Of a DNA stretch of 64,000 nucleotides, positions 9,208 through 18,567 are shown piece after piece. The stretch is from a virus. Made by a program: the position numbers and the translations under genes. Each line of letters opens with the position of its first letter. Positions within the stretch are counted from its first letter, which is position 1. The notes under the pieces are model-generated. The model was given only the letters and a program-made list of their open reading frames with translations, was not told the DNA's origin and made no database searches. The DNA is taken from positions 1 through 64,000 of the IMG/VR virus record IMGVR_UViG_3300025872_000050; one strand, 5' to 3'.

Positions 9208-11481
9208 ATGGCGTGGGAACCGAGCAAGCATCCGCGCTGGCCGGACGAGACCCCCGGCGGGTTGGGCGGTCAGTTCATGGAGGTCCCAGACCTCTTCGAC
9301 CGCCTCAAGAAGCAAGTCAGTGGCTCCATGAACCTCAACTTCATGCTGACTGGCGGGAAAGGCACACCCCGCGTCAAGCGTCTGGAAGCGAGCCTTCTCG
9401 ACGACAAGCACATCTCAGTGACAGCGAGAGACGGTAAGGCTGTCGTCGGCACCTTCAAGATCAGCCGGACTGCTTCTACTGCAGACGTGATGGACCGATT
9501 GAAGCAGGTCGACGTAGGAGGGAAGCCCGATGGATCAAGCATACCAGCAGAAAAGGTGGATGGGGGTCCCCGCGGCATGCTTGCCGGGGAAGCCGATCCC
9601 GACTCCACCATCAAGCGCTTCGTCACAGCCGCCAAGCAAGTCTTCGGCCACCGCAGCAAAACGCGATCCGAAGTCGTCAGCCACTGGCAAGCGTCCTGGG
9701 ACACGCTGAACGGAGATCAGCGCGCCGCGATCGAAGACTACGTGTTCGGTTCCTCGGACCCAGATGGAGACTTCGAGTCGGACCTGTGGGAGATGGAAGG
9801 CGGCTATCTCGCCGTCTATCAAGACCGCATACGGACTGGCAACGAGGATTCTCTTCATCGGGACGACCTTCGCGCAGCTGCTTATCTCGATGAAGCGATC
9901 AAGCAGCACGCACGAACACCGGAGATGCAGGTGTACCGCTTGGTAGACCATAACGTCGTATTGCAGGAAGGCTTCGAGTTCACCGATCCGGGCTTCATGA
10001 GCACCACCGTCGGGATCGACAATCTTGAGATGGTCGCAGACTGGGTCGCGCACGGACAGGCACCGTCAACGCTCATGGTCATCAATCTTCCTGAGGGCAG
10101 TGAAGCCGCGCTTCTACGAGACACCGTGCCTGAGTTCATGCCAATGGAAGTCGTCGCAGATGAGGTGCTCATCCAACGCAACTCGACCTTCCGAGTTGAC
10201 AGCGTTCGGTGGAGTGAGCAGCTGAAGGTTCATGTGGCTGAACTCTCCCTGATCGGACAGGGCATGGGGATCTTCGAACCCGCATCAGATCAAGAGTGGG
10301 TCGACCCGCCTGCCCCTCGCGGCAAGAACAAAGGTCGAGGCGGCGCTGGCGGCTACACGTCCGACCACGCTGAGACGACGCTGACCGACCTGGGACGCGA
10401 GGGCGAGCTGCTCTTCGCGAAGCTCACCGGCGGCGAGGTGCTGCACCCGCCGGGCAGAGGCGAGCAGAGCCCGCTTGACGTTCGCGTCGGCGACAAGGCG
10501 TACGAGGTCAAGACGGTCAGCGCGGACTCGACCAGCTACAAGGCGACGCCCAAGCCGCACGAGATCTCAGCCAAGGAGGCGCATGCGAAGGAGCTCGGCG
10601 TGGAACCCGCCCTCGCTATCGTGGTCGTCGATCGCGAAGCTGGAACAGCGAAGGTGTACGAGCGCGACGGGCTCAAGGGAGGCAGGCTCTCCAAGAACAC
10701 GGGCTGGCGATACATGGGCGAGGTCGAGCTCCGCGTCGACACGCAGCAGAAGTACCTAGGCCCAGACGGCATGTACGAGGACGCGCGCGTGCGCGAGATC
10801 CACGACCCGATCGTCCGCCACTTCCTGGAGGGGCACAAGAAGGCCAAGGGCACGCCGAAGACGCTGTTCATGGCCGGCGGTTCGGGATCCGGCAAGAGCA
10901 CAGTCCGCGACGGGCTCGAGGACAAGCCGGACGACGCTGTGATCGTGGACCCGGACGCCATCAAGGAGATGCTCCCCGAGTACCAGGAGATGGTCCAGGA
11001 GGGAGACAAGCGCGCGGCCAAGCTGGTGCACGAGGAGTCGAGCGACATCGCCAAGCGTCTCATGGAGGAGGCCAACAAGCGCGGCTTCAACGTGATCATC
11101 GACGGCACCGGCGACAGCGAGCCCGGCAAGTTCTCCGGCAAGGTCGACGCCGCCAAGGCCGCAGGCCGTGACGTCAAGGTCGTGCTCGTGGACATCGACA
11201 CAGAAGAGGCGATCAAGCGCGCGATGGATCGCGCTAAGGAAACGGGACGGCGCGTACCGCCGAGCGAGATCAAGGCGATCCACGAAGCGGTGGCCGCGCG
11301 CTACCTCGAGTGGCGAGACAAGGTGGATGACTGGGAGGTGTGGGTCAACGATGGAGACTTCACGGAGCCGCCAAGGCTCATCGCGAGACGGATCGGCGGC
11401 GGGGCGATTGAAGTCATCGATCCTGCGCGTCACACGCGGATCATCAAGAAAGCAGGATCAGGAGCCGCCACAGGAGCCTGA
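9208..11481 (+). CDS. Multi-effector protein: ADP-ribosyltransferase-like + PD-(D/E)XK-like + zeta-type kinase
   Basis: 757 residues, next to the portal where MuF-type minor head proteins usually lie. It begins with a KHPRWP module (residues 3-38) found in two other proteins here. Residues ~115-345 look like a toxin-type ADP-ribosyltransferase: VYR (R244), STT (265-267) and catalytic-position E319 before VLIQRNSTFRV; the residue two before it is Ala, not the usual Glu or Gln. Residues ~385-500 carry D424...E433-V-K435, a PD-(D/E)XK nuclease pattern. Residues ~550-745 hold a P-loop GGSGSGKS (557-564), DPDAIKEMLPEY and RRVPP, as in zeta-toxin kinases. The likely role is a virion-carried effector injected with DNA; the activities are inferred. 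Confidence 0.7.
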   Translation: MAWEPSKHPRWPDETPGGLGGQFMEVPDLFDRLKKQVSGSMNLNFMLTGGKGTPRVKRLEASLLDDKHISVTARDGKAVVGTFKISRTASTADVMDRLKQVDVGGKPDGSSIPAEKVDGGPRGMLAGEADPDSTIKRFVTAAKQVFGHRSKTRSEVVSHWQASWDTLNGDQRAAIEDYVFGSSDPDGDFESDLWEMEGGYLAVYQDRIRTGNEDSLHRDDLRAAAYLDEAIKQHARTPEMQVYRLVDHNVVLQEGFEFTDPGFMSTTVGIDNLEMVADWVAHGQAPSTLMVINLPEGSEAALLRDTVPEFMPMEVVADEVLIQRNSTFRVDSVRWSEQLKVHVAELSLIGQGMGIFEPASDQEWVDPPAPRGKNKGRGGAGGYTSDHAETTLTDLGREGELLFAKLTGGEVLHPPGRGEQSPLDVRVGDKAYEVKTVSADSTSYKATPKPHEISAKEAHAKELGVEPALAIVVVDREAGTAKVYERDGLKGGRLSKNTGWRYMGEVELRVDTQQKYLGPDGMYEDARVREIHDPIVRHFLEGHKKAKGTPKTLFMAGGSGSGKSTVRDGLEDKPDDAVIVDPDAIKEMLPEYQEMVQEGDKRAAKLVHEESSDIAKRLMEEANKRGFNVIIDGTGDSEPGKFSGKVDAAKAAGRDVKVVLVDIDTEEAIKRAMDRAKETGRRVPPSEIKAIHEAVAARYLEWRDKVDDWEVWVNDGDFTEPPRLIARRIGGGAIEVIDPARHTRIIKKAGSGAATGA

Positions 11482-11575
11482 GTACATCGACGAGGTCCCG
11501 TTCGACGTCGCTGAGTGGGGCGATCGCCCTCTGAGGTCGCCGCTCTTCCCCGACGACAGCTACGAGCGAAACTGA
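11408..11575 (+). CDS. Possible small protein
   Basis: A frame running past the end of the effector gene encodes a protein-like C-terminus (EYIDEVPFDVAEWGDR, then LFPDDSYERN) before a TGA. The only usable start I see is TTG at 11408, inside the upstream gene, with a weak GGGG upstream; it gives 55 residues. Composition beyond 11481 looks coding, but the start is doubtful and it might instead be an extension of the upstream product. Confidence 0.35.
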   Translation: MKSSILRVTRGSSRKQDQEPPQEPEYIDEVPFDVAEWGDRPLRSPLFPDDSYERN

Positions 11576-11612
11576 GATAATCGGTTTCGGTAAATAACCG
11601 ACTGAGTAAACT
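11576..11612 (+). promoter_or_regulatory. Dyad element, copy A of 4
   Basis: Directly after a stop codon. It begins GATAATCGG and contains TCGGT-AAATA-ACCGA, arms 11587-11591 and 11597-11601, then GTAAACTG. It matches three other intergenic sites (24161, 41234, 56192) in layout, AT-rich core and position. It could be a promoter/operator with the core as -10, or an RNA hairpin. Confidence 0.6.
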
Positions 11613-11622
11613 GGAGGACGCG

Positions 11623-11877
11623 ATGCCGAGAGCGACAGCGTGTCCCGCGGCCGAGATCAAGCACCCGGTCACGTCGCGGAACCGAGACGATGTCCTGTGC
11701 AGGATCCAGGGCCACATGCAGCCCTTGGAGGGGTCCAAGTGCCAGCGCGACTACTTCGAGTGCGGCATCTGGCGTCGCGAGCAGGACCGAGTCCGGTTCT
11801 TCGCTCGCCACAACAGGGTCGCGCCGAAGACGCGCGAGCCGCGCAAGGTCGAGGAGATCGTGGGGCCGAAGCTGTGA
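11623..11877 (+). CDS. Hypothetical protein with cysteine cluster
   Basis: 84 residues from ATG with GGAGG eight bases upstream. Cysteines occur at CRIQGHMQPLEGSKCQRDYFECG, a possible metal site, with basic stretches (RRRE, RFFARHNR) toward the end. It is the first gene after dyad element A. It overlaps the next gene by four bases. No family recognised; it lies among virion genes but could equally be regulatory. Confidence 0.6.
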   Translation: MPRATACPAAEIKHPVTSRNRDDVLCRIQGHMQPLEGSKCQRDYFECGIWRREQDRVRFFARHNRVAPKTREPRKVEEIVGPKL

Positions 11878-12158
11878 CCGAGAAGGCCAAGCCCAAGTCG
11901 CTCGTCAAGCGGGACCCCGTGCCGGTTCGCAAGCCGCTCGAGGACGAGCTCCTCGCGTTCGTCTCTCGAAGCAACACGCCGTTGGTGCAGGGCCGTACGA
12001 TCACCTGCCCAGCCTGTGAGCGCTCGAACGACGTGCTCGCCTTCACGCCGCTGCAACACTCGTCCAAGTACGCATCGCAAGTCATCGTCCCGATCAAGTG
12101 TCCCGAGCCGGACTGCAGGCACACGTTCGCGCTGCACCCCAACCCGGGCTCGGAGTAG
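11874..12158 (+). CDS. Zinc-ribbon hypothetical protein
   Basis: 94 residues starting at the GTG that overlaps the preceding stop (GTGA). I rejected a longer upstream extension because it would overlap the preceding gene completely. CPAC and CPEPDC pairs about 35 residues apart, followed by RHTFALHP, form a convincing zinc ribbon. Function unknown; possibly nucleic-acid binding. Confidence 0.6.
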   Translation: MTEKAKPKSLVKRDPVPVRKPLEDELLAFVSRSNTPLVQGRTITCPACERSNDVLAFTPLQHSSKYASQVIVPIKCPEPDCRHTFALHPNPGSE

Positions 12159-12172
12159 CTACAGGAGGCCTC

Positions 12173-15100
12173 ATGACGGACTTGAACCTCGGCGATCCGC
12201 CGGGCACAGGCGGAGCATCCCAGAAGGAGATCCGCGGCCCGCTCAAGTACATCGTCCGCTCAGCGCACAAGTGGGGCGGCAACGGCCGCATCCCGAAGTT
12301 CCACAAGATCAAGCGCGTGCTCGAGACTCGGCATCCCGAGGTCATCGCGCGCGGGTTCGGCGGAGACCCCGATCGCGCAGCGGGCTGGCTCAAGGACGCC
12401 TGGTACAAGTACTGGGGCATCAGCGTCAAGGGCAAGCACGGCGCAGGCCCGACCTACTGGCGCGGCAAGGGCAAGACGACGCGCGTCGCAGCCGCAACTC
12501 GCGAGAAGATGAAGGGGGAGCTGATGAAGGCAAGCGTCGAAGCTCCCGAGGGCTTCTTCGACGGCATCGACGCGGAGCTCTGGCTCGAGAGCTCCGTCGC
12601 GACCAAGAAGGACGGCCTCGTCTGGCTCGAGGCCACGCGAACCGGGACATGGGAGCGCAACCCCGTGGCCGGCGCCCGCGGGCCGCTGAAGATCGACTTC
12701 GATCTGCTGGCCGAGATCAAGCGCAACTTCGACGAGGGAGCGTGGGAGCACGTCACGGTGCCGCTCGAGCATCCTCGCACCGAGGTCGACGAGCTGCTCC
12801 GCAACACGGGCCACGTGCGGGCGGTCAAGGTCGTCGCGGATCCTCAGCGGCCGGGCCACCACATCCTCCTGACCGGAGTCGAGTTCACCGAGCCCGACGC
12901 CGAGGGTCGCGTGCTCCGGGGCACGATCCCGGGTCGGTCGGTCGGCGTGTCGCTCTCCGGCGTGACCCGGCACAAGGACGGGAAGCGCTTCAAGAACGTC
13001 CTCAAGCATCTCGCGCTCACGGCCAAGCCCGTGATCGACGGGCTCAAGGTCGGGGCGGCTGACCCCGGGCAGTACGAGGAGCTCATGGCCTCGATCAGCT
13101 ACGAGCTCTCGGACGAGCCCGAGGAGCTCGACATCGAGACCGCTCTGGAGGCTGACTCCGACGACGAGCTGCTCGAAGAGGCCCTCGTCAAGATGCTCGA
13201 GGAGGAGGAGATCGACGTCGAGGACGCGGACGAGGTCCCGACCGCAGAGATCGACGGCGAAGACCTGCCCGAGGACGAGGAGCCGCTCGAGCTGTCCTGG
13301 TACGATCCGACGCCGCGCGACACGCTCGAGGACTCGGACTTCGCGGCCGTCTGGACCGAGGACGGCAAGCAGTACCGCAAGCTGCCATACAAGCAGCACG
13401 GGAAGCTGAACAAGCGCGGCGTGCGAGCCGCTCTGCTCCTGTTCTCCAAGACGCGTATGCCCGCGAGCGTCAAGGCCAAGGCGGCCGCCGCTCTTGCCAA
13501 GGCTGCGGCAGAGCTCGAGCTCAAGAGCACGCTCACCGCGTCGGTGGACGAGTTCCTCGCCGAGCTCGAGACCAGCTACAATGACTCGCCCATGCTCGAC
13601 CGCCCTCGGATCAGCGGCTTCGGCGGCGGGTCGAGCGACCTCGAGTTCCCGTCCAGCGTCAACCATCGTGAGGCGGAGTCGCTCGCTCGCTCGTGCGCTA
13701 ACTGCGAGTACTACTACGAGGGCGACGTCTGTGGACGGTTCGGCCTGGACACGCAGGCCGACGACGTCTGTGACGACCTCCAGCAGGTCGGCGTGACGGT
13801 GAACTTCAGCCAGCAGCCGCTGATCCGCGTCAAGAAGGAGGTCGTCCTTCGGCTCGCGGTGCCGGGCGTCTGGGAGCCGAGCAAGCATCCGCGCTGGCCC
13901 AAGGACGCACCGCTAGGCAAGGGCGGCGAGTTCATGGAGACGATCGACATCCTCGACACCCTGCGCAAGCAGATCTCGGGGCTGCTGAACGTCACGCACC
14001 TGGCGAAGGGCTCGAAGGTCATCGACCGCGTCGTGCTCGACAGTCATCCTCAGGTGGACCTCAACAAGGGCGCGATCGGGTCCACGGGTGTGCCAGGTCG
14101 CGGAAGCATCGTCCGTGTCAAGATCGACGGGAAGGGCAAGTCGCTGTCGCGCACTTACCCTCGCAAGGACTTCACTGTCGAAAAGCTCCTGGCCGACCTC
14201 AAGGCGTTCGACAACTCCGGTGGGACGAGCCTCGACGCTCCCAAGCCGTTCAAGCCTCAGCAGAACGGGCAGGAGCTGCTTCAGCGGATCACAGCGGCCG
14301 CACGAGTCGGCGAGACGTTCACCGACTGGCCCCAGGACGACCCTGACGGTCAGCCGTTCATCGAGATCGACGACAAGACGTGGTGGCTCGAAGCCTGGGA
14401 CGGCCGCACAGCTACGCTGACGGACGAGGGCGGCGAGCAGAAGTGGCTGACCAAGGATCAGATCAGCGCTATCGTGATGCCCAAGTCGGACGCGTCGCGT
14501 GACCCGATGCGCAACGCGATCCCGGTCGGCAAGCGCGTCACGATGCGCTTCGAGAAGCGGCGGCTCGACGATCCCGAGATGCGCCGCGGCACGGTCGTCG
14601 AGGTACGCCCTGGCGACCAGCGTGACCCGCGCGTCGGCACGGTCGTCGAGTGGGACCACGCTCCCGGCCAACAGCGCGAGTACCGCATGGGCGAGGTCCG
14701 CGAGCTTCGCGAGGGTGAGGACGTGCCGAAGTTCGACTCCGACAAGCCGATCCGCGCGAAGTCGTCGGGCAAGACGCTCGCGGACTTCAAGCCCGGCGAT
14801 ATCGTGATGCTGGGCGGTCGCGACCACACGACGCCGCGCGAGCAGAAGCGCATGGCCGAAGGTTGGGCACTGCTGAACGGGCCGCATCAGATCCTGGGCA
14901 CGGCGCCGAGTGGCGTCCGCGTCAAGCACCTGGAGTCCGGCCACGAGTACACGCGCCTCCCGATCAACTCCGCCACGCTGATGCCGCCGGGGCAGATCGA
15001 CTCGCTCAAGCTCCCCGGCCGGCGCAACCGCAAGGGCGAGGTCGGCACGGGCCTCACCGAGTGGGACATCTTCGAGAAGCCCAAGTACGAGAAGCGCAAG

Positions 15101-16927
15101 GCGGAGGCCAAGAAGCTGCGGCCCAAGGGCGCTACCGAGGTCGTCATGACGACTCGCGGTCCTCAGCGGGTGCGTCCGCCGTTCGACAGCTCGCGCGAGG
15201 TCGCCGCTGTCAGCGCCTGGAAGACCCCGGGTGGGGAGCAGATCAAGGCCAAGCACGTCTCGCGCTTCAAGTACGAGGTCTCGATCGGCAGGGAGGGCGG
15301 CTTCCACATCACCGCCCGCAACAAGACCGAGGCGAGAGACCTCTTCAAGGAGGGCATGGCCCGCGGCGACTGGGGCAACACGTGGAAGGAGCGCTACCTC
15401 GGGAAGAGCGTGCTGCCGTTCGACGACGCCAAGGAGCCCGAGCACCCCGAGATCGCGGCGGTGCGCAAGGCGATCAAGAAGCGCGAGCGCGAGCTTCTCA
15501 AGCAGTACGAGGTGGTCGACGAGGACGATAAGGAGCTCAAGCGGCTCCGCAACAAGCTCCGCCGCATGACCGCTCCCGAGAAGGCCCCGTTCACGGTCTA
15601 CACCAAGGCGCGCAAGGAGCGGGACCTCGAGAAGGGCAACCAGATCATCCGCAACAAGCTCGGTCGCGCCGGCAACCGCCCGCCTCGCCAGGTGCGCATG
15701 CCCTGGACGCCTCCCACGATGGAGGACAAGATCGGCTCGGTCTACCTCCACGAGGAGATCGTGGGTACGCGGTCGAGGTTCTTCGCCCGCATCTCGCTCA
15801 AGAACGGCACGACGTACGACGTCGACATCCCCGCGGAGGACCTCTACCGTGGCGGCGACTACGTCCGTTCCCGCATGGACGAGCTCAATGCCCGTCGGCA
15901 GCGCGTGGGCGAGGCAGCGGTCAGCAACCTCAACCCGCGGTACGCCGACGTAGACAGCAAGACGCTCGCGAAGTGGCTCCGCTACTGGACGCGCCAGGGC
16001 AACAACCAGGACGAGGTCGCGTCCCTCAACAAGGAGCTCGCGGCTCGCAAGGCCACCGGAGCTGTGGAAGGCGACTTCGGGCTCAGGCGGCAGCTCGGGA
16101 AGATCAACGCGGGACGGCTCGAGGCGGCCCGTGCGGCGCTCAACCCCGAGTGGAAGGACGTCGACGACCGGACGCTGACCAAGTGGATGCGGTACTGGGC
16201 ACGCAAGAAGGACCAGAACGCGGTCAAGAAGCACGAGCTTGAGCTCGAGAGCCGGCGCATCATCCGCAACATGGAGGGCGACGGCGCTCTCGCTGAGGCC
16301 CTGAGCGGGCTCGGCGTTCCGGTCGACAGCTCCAAGTACCCGTCCTGGACGGCTGAGAGCAAGGTCGTCGAGCATCTCAAGACGAGCCCCGGCGGCACCG
16401 CGTACGAGGTGCTGAAGGCCGTCGGTCTGGACCCGTACGACCCCAACAACAAGTCGATGCTCAAGGACCTCGCAGATCGCGGCGTGCTCAAGACAGGCAT
16501 CGCCTTCGTCGGTGAGCGGCGGTTCAGGGAGACGACGTACAGCCACAACCCCTACTACGAGGACCCGAACACGCCGCCGGCGATCCCGGACGAGTACGCG
16601 CTTCGCGAGCCCGAGTACTCGAACGACGGCCTGCGCAAGGCGGCCCGGTTCCACGGCATCACGCCCGACAACCCGCAGGTCGGCGACGGGAGCGCGCCGG
16701 ACTACTCCTACGAGACGCTGCAGGACAAGCTGATGAGCGACGGGTTCCCCGTCCCGCTCAGCAAGGCGAGCGAGGCGCAGCTGCGGCAGTGGGCCGCAGC
16801 TCTCATGGAGTCGCTCCAGGACGAGTACGACCGTGGCGACGCGGACTGGGGTCGCGGCGAGGAGCGTCGCAAGCTCCTGGCGGCGGTGCTCACGGAGCTC
16901 AACAAGAGGTTCGTCCCAAAAGCGTAA
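12173..16927 (+). CDS. 1584-residue protein with maturation-protease-like region, acidic segment and KHPRWP module
   Basis: The ATG has AGGAGG just upstream. Residues ~170-325 resemble phage capsid maturation proteases: LEHP (H200), GRSVGVSLSG (S256/S260), then KHLALTAKPV, the usual end of that domain. A very acidic stretch (~325-405) and a helical Ala/Lys segment could act as scaffold. A four-cysteine patch (SCANCEYYYEGDVCG) lies near 510. The KHPRWPK module occurs at ~567, midway, followed by SH3-like KOW-style segments and, near 1255-1370, two copies of a (Y/W)xDVDxxTLxKWxRYW repeat. The position fits head maturation; the long C-terminal part may be an internal or ejected protein. Catalysis is inferred from the motif only. 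Confidence 0.6.
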   Translation: MTDLNLGDPPGTGGASQKEIRGPLKYIVRSAHKWGGNGRIPKFHKIKRVLETRHPEVIARGFGGDPDRAAGWLKDAWYKYWGISVKGKHGAGPTYWRGKGKTTRVAAATREKMKGELMKASVEAPEGFFDGIDAELWLESSVATKKDGLVWLEATRTGTWERNPVAGARGPLKIDFDLLAEIKRNFDEGAWEHVTVPLEHPRTEVDELLRNTGHVRAVKVVADPQRPGHHILLTGVEFTEPDAEGRVLRGTIPGRSVGVSLSGVTRHKDGKRFKNVLKHLALTAKPVIDGLKVGAADPGQYEELMASISYELSDEPEELDIETALEADSDDELLEEALVKMLEEEEIDVEDADEVPTAEIDGEDLPEDEEPLELSWYDPTPRDTLEDSDFAAVWTEDGKQYRKLPYKQHGKLNKRGVRAALLLFSKTRMPASVKAKAAAALAKAAAELELKSTLTASVDEFLAELETSYNDSPMLDRPRISGFGGGSSDLEFPSSVNHREAESLARSCANCEYYYEGDVCGRFGLDTQADDVCDDLQQVGVTVNFSQQPLIRVKKEVVLRLAVPGVWEPSKHPRWPKDAPLGKGGEFMETIDILDTLRKQISGLLNVTHLAKGSKVIDRVVLDSHPQVDLNKGAIGSTGVPGRGSIVRVKIDGKGKSLSRTYPRKDFTVEKLLADLKAFDNSGGTSLDAPKPFKPQQNGQELLQRITAAARVGETFTDWPQDDPDGQPFIEIDDKTWWLEAWDGRTATLTDEGGEQKWLTKDQISAIVMPKSDASRDPMRNAIPVGKRVTMRFEKRRLDDPEMRRGTVVEVRPGDQRDPRVGTVVEWDHAPGQQREYRMGEVRELREGEDVPKFDSDKPIRAKSSGKTLADFKPGDIVMLGGRDHTTPREQKRMAEGWALLNGPHQILGTAPSGVRVKHLESGHEYTRLPINSATLMPPGQIDSLKLPGRRNRKGEVGTGLTEWDIFEKPKYEKRKAEAKKLRPKGATEVVMTTRGPQRVRPPFDSSREVAAVSAWKTPGGEQIKAKHVSRFKYEVSIGREGGFHITARNKTEARDLFKEGMARGDWGNTWKERYLGKSVLPFDDAKEPEHPEIAAVRKAIKKRERELLKQYEVVDEDDKELKRLRNKLRRMTAPEKAPFTVYTKARKERDLEKGNQIIRNKLGRAGNRPPRQVRMPWTPPTMEDKIGSVYLHEEIVGTRSRFFARISLKNGTTYDVDIPAEDLYRGGDYVRSRMDELNARRQRVGEAAVSNLNPRYADVDSKTLAKWLRYWTRQGNNQDEVASLNKELAARKATGAVEGDFGLRRQLGKINAGRLEAARAALNPEWKDVDDRTLTKWMRYWARKKDQNAVKKHELELESRRIIRNMEGDGALAEALSGLGVPVDSSKYPSWTAESKVVEHLKTSPGGTAYEVLKAVGLDPYDPNNKSMLKDLADRGVLKTGIAFVGERRFRETTYSHNPYYEDPNTPPAIPDEYALREPEYSNDGLRKAARFHGITPDNPQVGDGSAPDYSYETLQDKLMSDGFPVPLSKASEAQLRQWAAALMESLQDEYDRGDADWGRGEERRKLLAAVLTELNKRFVPKA

Positions 16928-16998
16928 GCCCGGCTGAGATCGGGCCCATCGACCAAGCGAGGCCGCCTGACGTCCCGTGGGTTCACGGGGAGCGTGAC

Positions 16999-18567
16999 GT
17001 GGCCCCGCTAGAGCCGATCGACAACGCTCTCAGGAGAGCTTCCATCTGGGTCGACGGGCTGAGCCGCTTCATGGCTCTCGACATCTACGTCGACCTGCGC
17101 GAGGAGAAGGGCTACTCCCCGGACGAGGGGATCCGCGAAGAGGACAAGCCGATCCTGCTGGCGCGGTACCGCGTCTGGCTTCTGCAGAACGGCGTCACCG
17201 CTGAGGGCATCAGGGCCCTGGATCGCAGCGAGATCACGTTCGACGAGGCCAAGATCGACCGGACCTACATGAACGTGATGCAGCTTCCCGACGACCCGCG
17301 CCTCTCGCCCAAGGCCACCGCACGAAGGCAGGGCAAGGCGTTCCGCGGGACGGCGAGCAAGGGCCGGTTCACCGCTCGCTCGGTGACGAAGCCGCATCAG
17401 CACCACCTGTTGACGGTCAAGACGCCTCAGTTCGACAAGTCCACGATGCCGCAGTTCGATGAGGCGAAGGTTGGCTTGGACCCCAAGCCGATGGACGAGG
17501 GCCTCATCCCAGCGCACATCAAGGACGACGTCTACTTCAACGTCGCGACCATGGTCGAGCACGCAGAGGTTGACCAGCCTACGTTGGTGCGGTGGGTCGC
17601 GTACTGGAGAAAAGAGGCGCGCAAGGCCGAACGTGCGCTCAGCGCAGATCCGCGAAACCTCCAGCACGCGGACGACTACGACTACGCGATGTCCGCAGTC
17701 AAGTCCCTACTTGCACTGATGTACGCGAAGGGGTACAATGTCACATATGAGCTTGATCCTGACAACGTGTTCCTCGCTCCCCTCGTCAAGCTCCAGCGCC
17801 AGGCTGAGAAGGCCATCGACAACGGCGACATCGGGCAGTTCAACCAGTACCTCGACGAGCTCGATCGCCGAGCTCAGGAAGACCCAGTCTTCATGAACGT
17901 GGTCTCGACCACCCTCGGCACGCTCAACGACGAGTGGCGCAGCTGGGCGGACGACATCAGGTGGGGCTACGTGCATCAGACCGACGTGCTCGGCAACGCC
18001 GCTCCGACGCTGAACAGGATCGGCCTCAGCCCCGGTGAGAGCGGGATGCACGCGACCGCGATCCACGAGCTCGGCCACATGCTCGACTACAGGCTCGGCT
18101 CCCTCCTCTTGGAGGAGAGGCTGGGTCAGATCAGGCTGATCACGCGAGAGGCGCTCTCAGAGGTCCCGCTGGACGTCTTGAACCACTACCACACGCGGCT
18201 CGGGCGTGCGATGCGAGACTGGAAGGAGATCGCCAACTTCAAGCGCTTCACGATCAAGCACCTCGAGCCGGCCATCGGCAAGAAGGACGCCGAGTACCTC
18301 ATGCGCTGGCGCGAGATCTGGGCCCGAGCCATGGAGATGTACGCGGCTCAGACCCTCGGCGGCCAGTGGAAGCGAGACCTCGACAACAAGCGCGCACGCT
18401 ACGGCGAGGTCGGCTTCGAAGCGATCTACTGGAACCCCGAGGGCGACGAGTGGAAGGACCTGTTCGAGGCCATCCAAGAAGTGCTCGACGCCGCCGGCAT
18501 CGAGCTGACGGCCGTTCAGGTCGGTGAGTTCAGCATCCCAGTCCTGCGCATCAGGAGGAGGTCGTGA
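16999..18567 (+). CDS. HExxH metallopeptidase-like virion-region protein
   Basis: 522 residues from GTG 16999, chosen for its GGGGAG six bases upstream; no usable start is closer to the upstream gene, though the frame stays open farther back. ATAIHELGHMLDY gives a zincin HExxH (H356, E357, H360), with EMYAAQTLGG downstream as possible third-ligand helix. Before it, VEHAEVDQPTLVRWVAYW resembles the repeat in the preceding giant protein. The role may be processing of head proteins or a peptidase delivered with the genome. Neighbours support an internal head protein. Confidence 0.6.
   Translation: MAPLEPIDNALRRASIWVDGLSRFMALDIYVDLREEKGYSPDEGIREEDKPILLARYRVWLLQNGVTAEGIRALDRSEITFDEAKIDRTYMNVMQLPDDPRLSPKATARRQGKAFRGTASKGRFTARSVTKPHQHHLLTVKTPQFDKSTMPQFDEAKVGLDPKPMDEGLIPAHIKDDVYFNVATMVEHAEVDQPTLVRWVAYWRKEARKAERALSADPRNLQHADDYDYAMSAVKSLLALMYAKGYNVTYELDPDNVFLAPLVKLQRQAEKAIDNGDIGQFNQYLDELDRRAQEDPVFMNVVSTTLGTLNDEWRSWADDIRWGYVHQTDVLGNAAPTLNRIGLSPGESGMHATAIHELGHMLDYRLGSLLLEERLGQIRLITREALSEVPLDVLNHYHTRLGRAMRDWKEIANFKRFTIKHLEPAIGKKDAEYLMRWREIWARAMEMYAAQTLGGQWKRDLDNKRARYGEVGFEAIYWNPEGDEWKDLFEAIQEVLDAAGIELTAVQVGEFSIPVLRIRRRS

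Noticed and set aside
7638-9227. Minus-strand frame of 529 codons across the portal gene
   Set aside because: Composition is the Arg/Val/Leu/Asp pattern typical of antisense shadows of high-GC genes; the + strand portal is convincing.
12098-12172. Upstream extension of the giant head protein
   Set aside because: It would overlap the preceding zinc-ribbon gene; AGGAGG places the start at ATG 12173.
13913-16654. Minus-strand frame of 913 codons across the giant head protein
   Set aside because: Same shadow pattern; the + frame has recognisable modules and a good Shine-Dalgarno.
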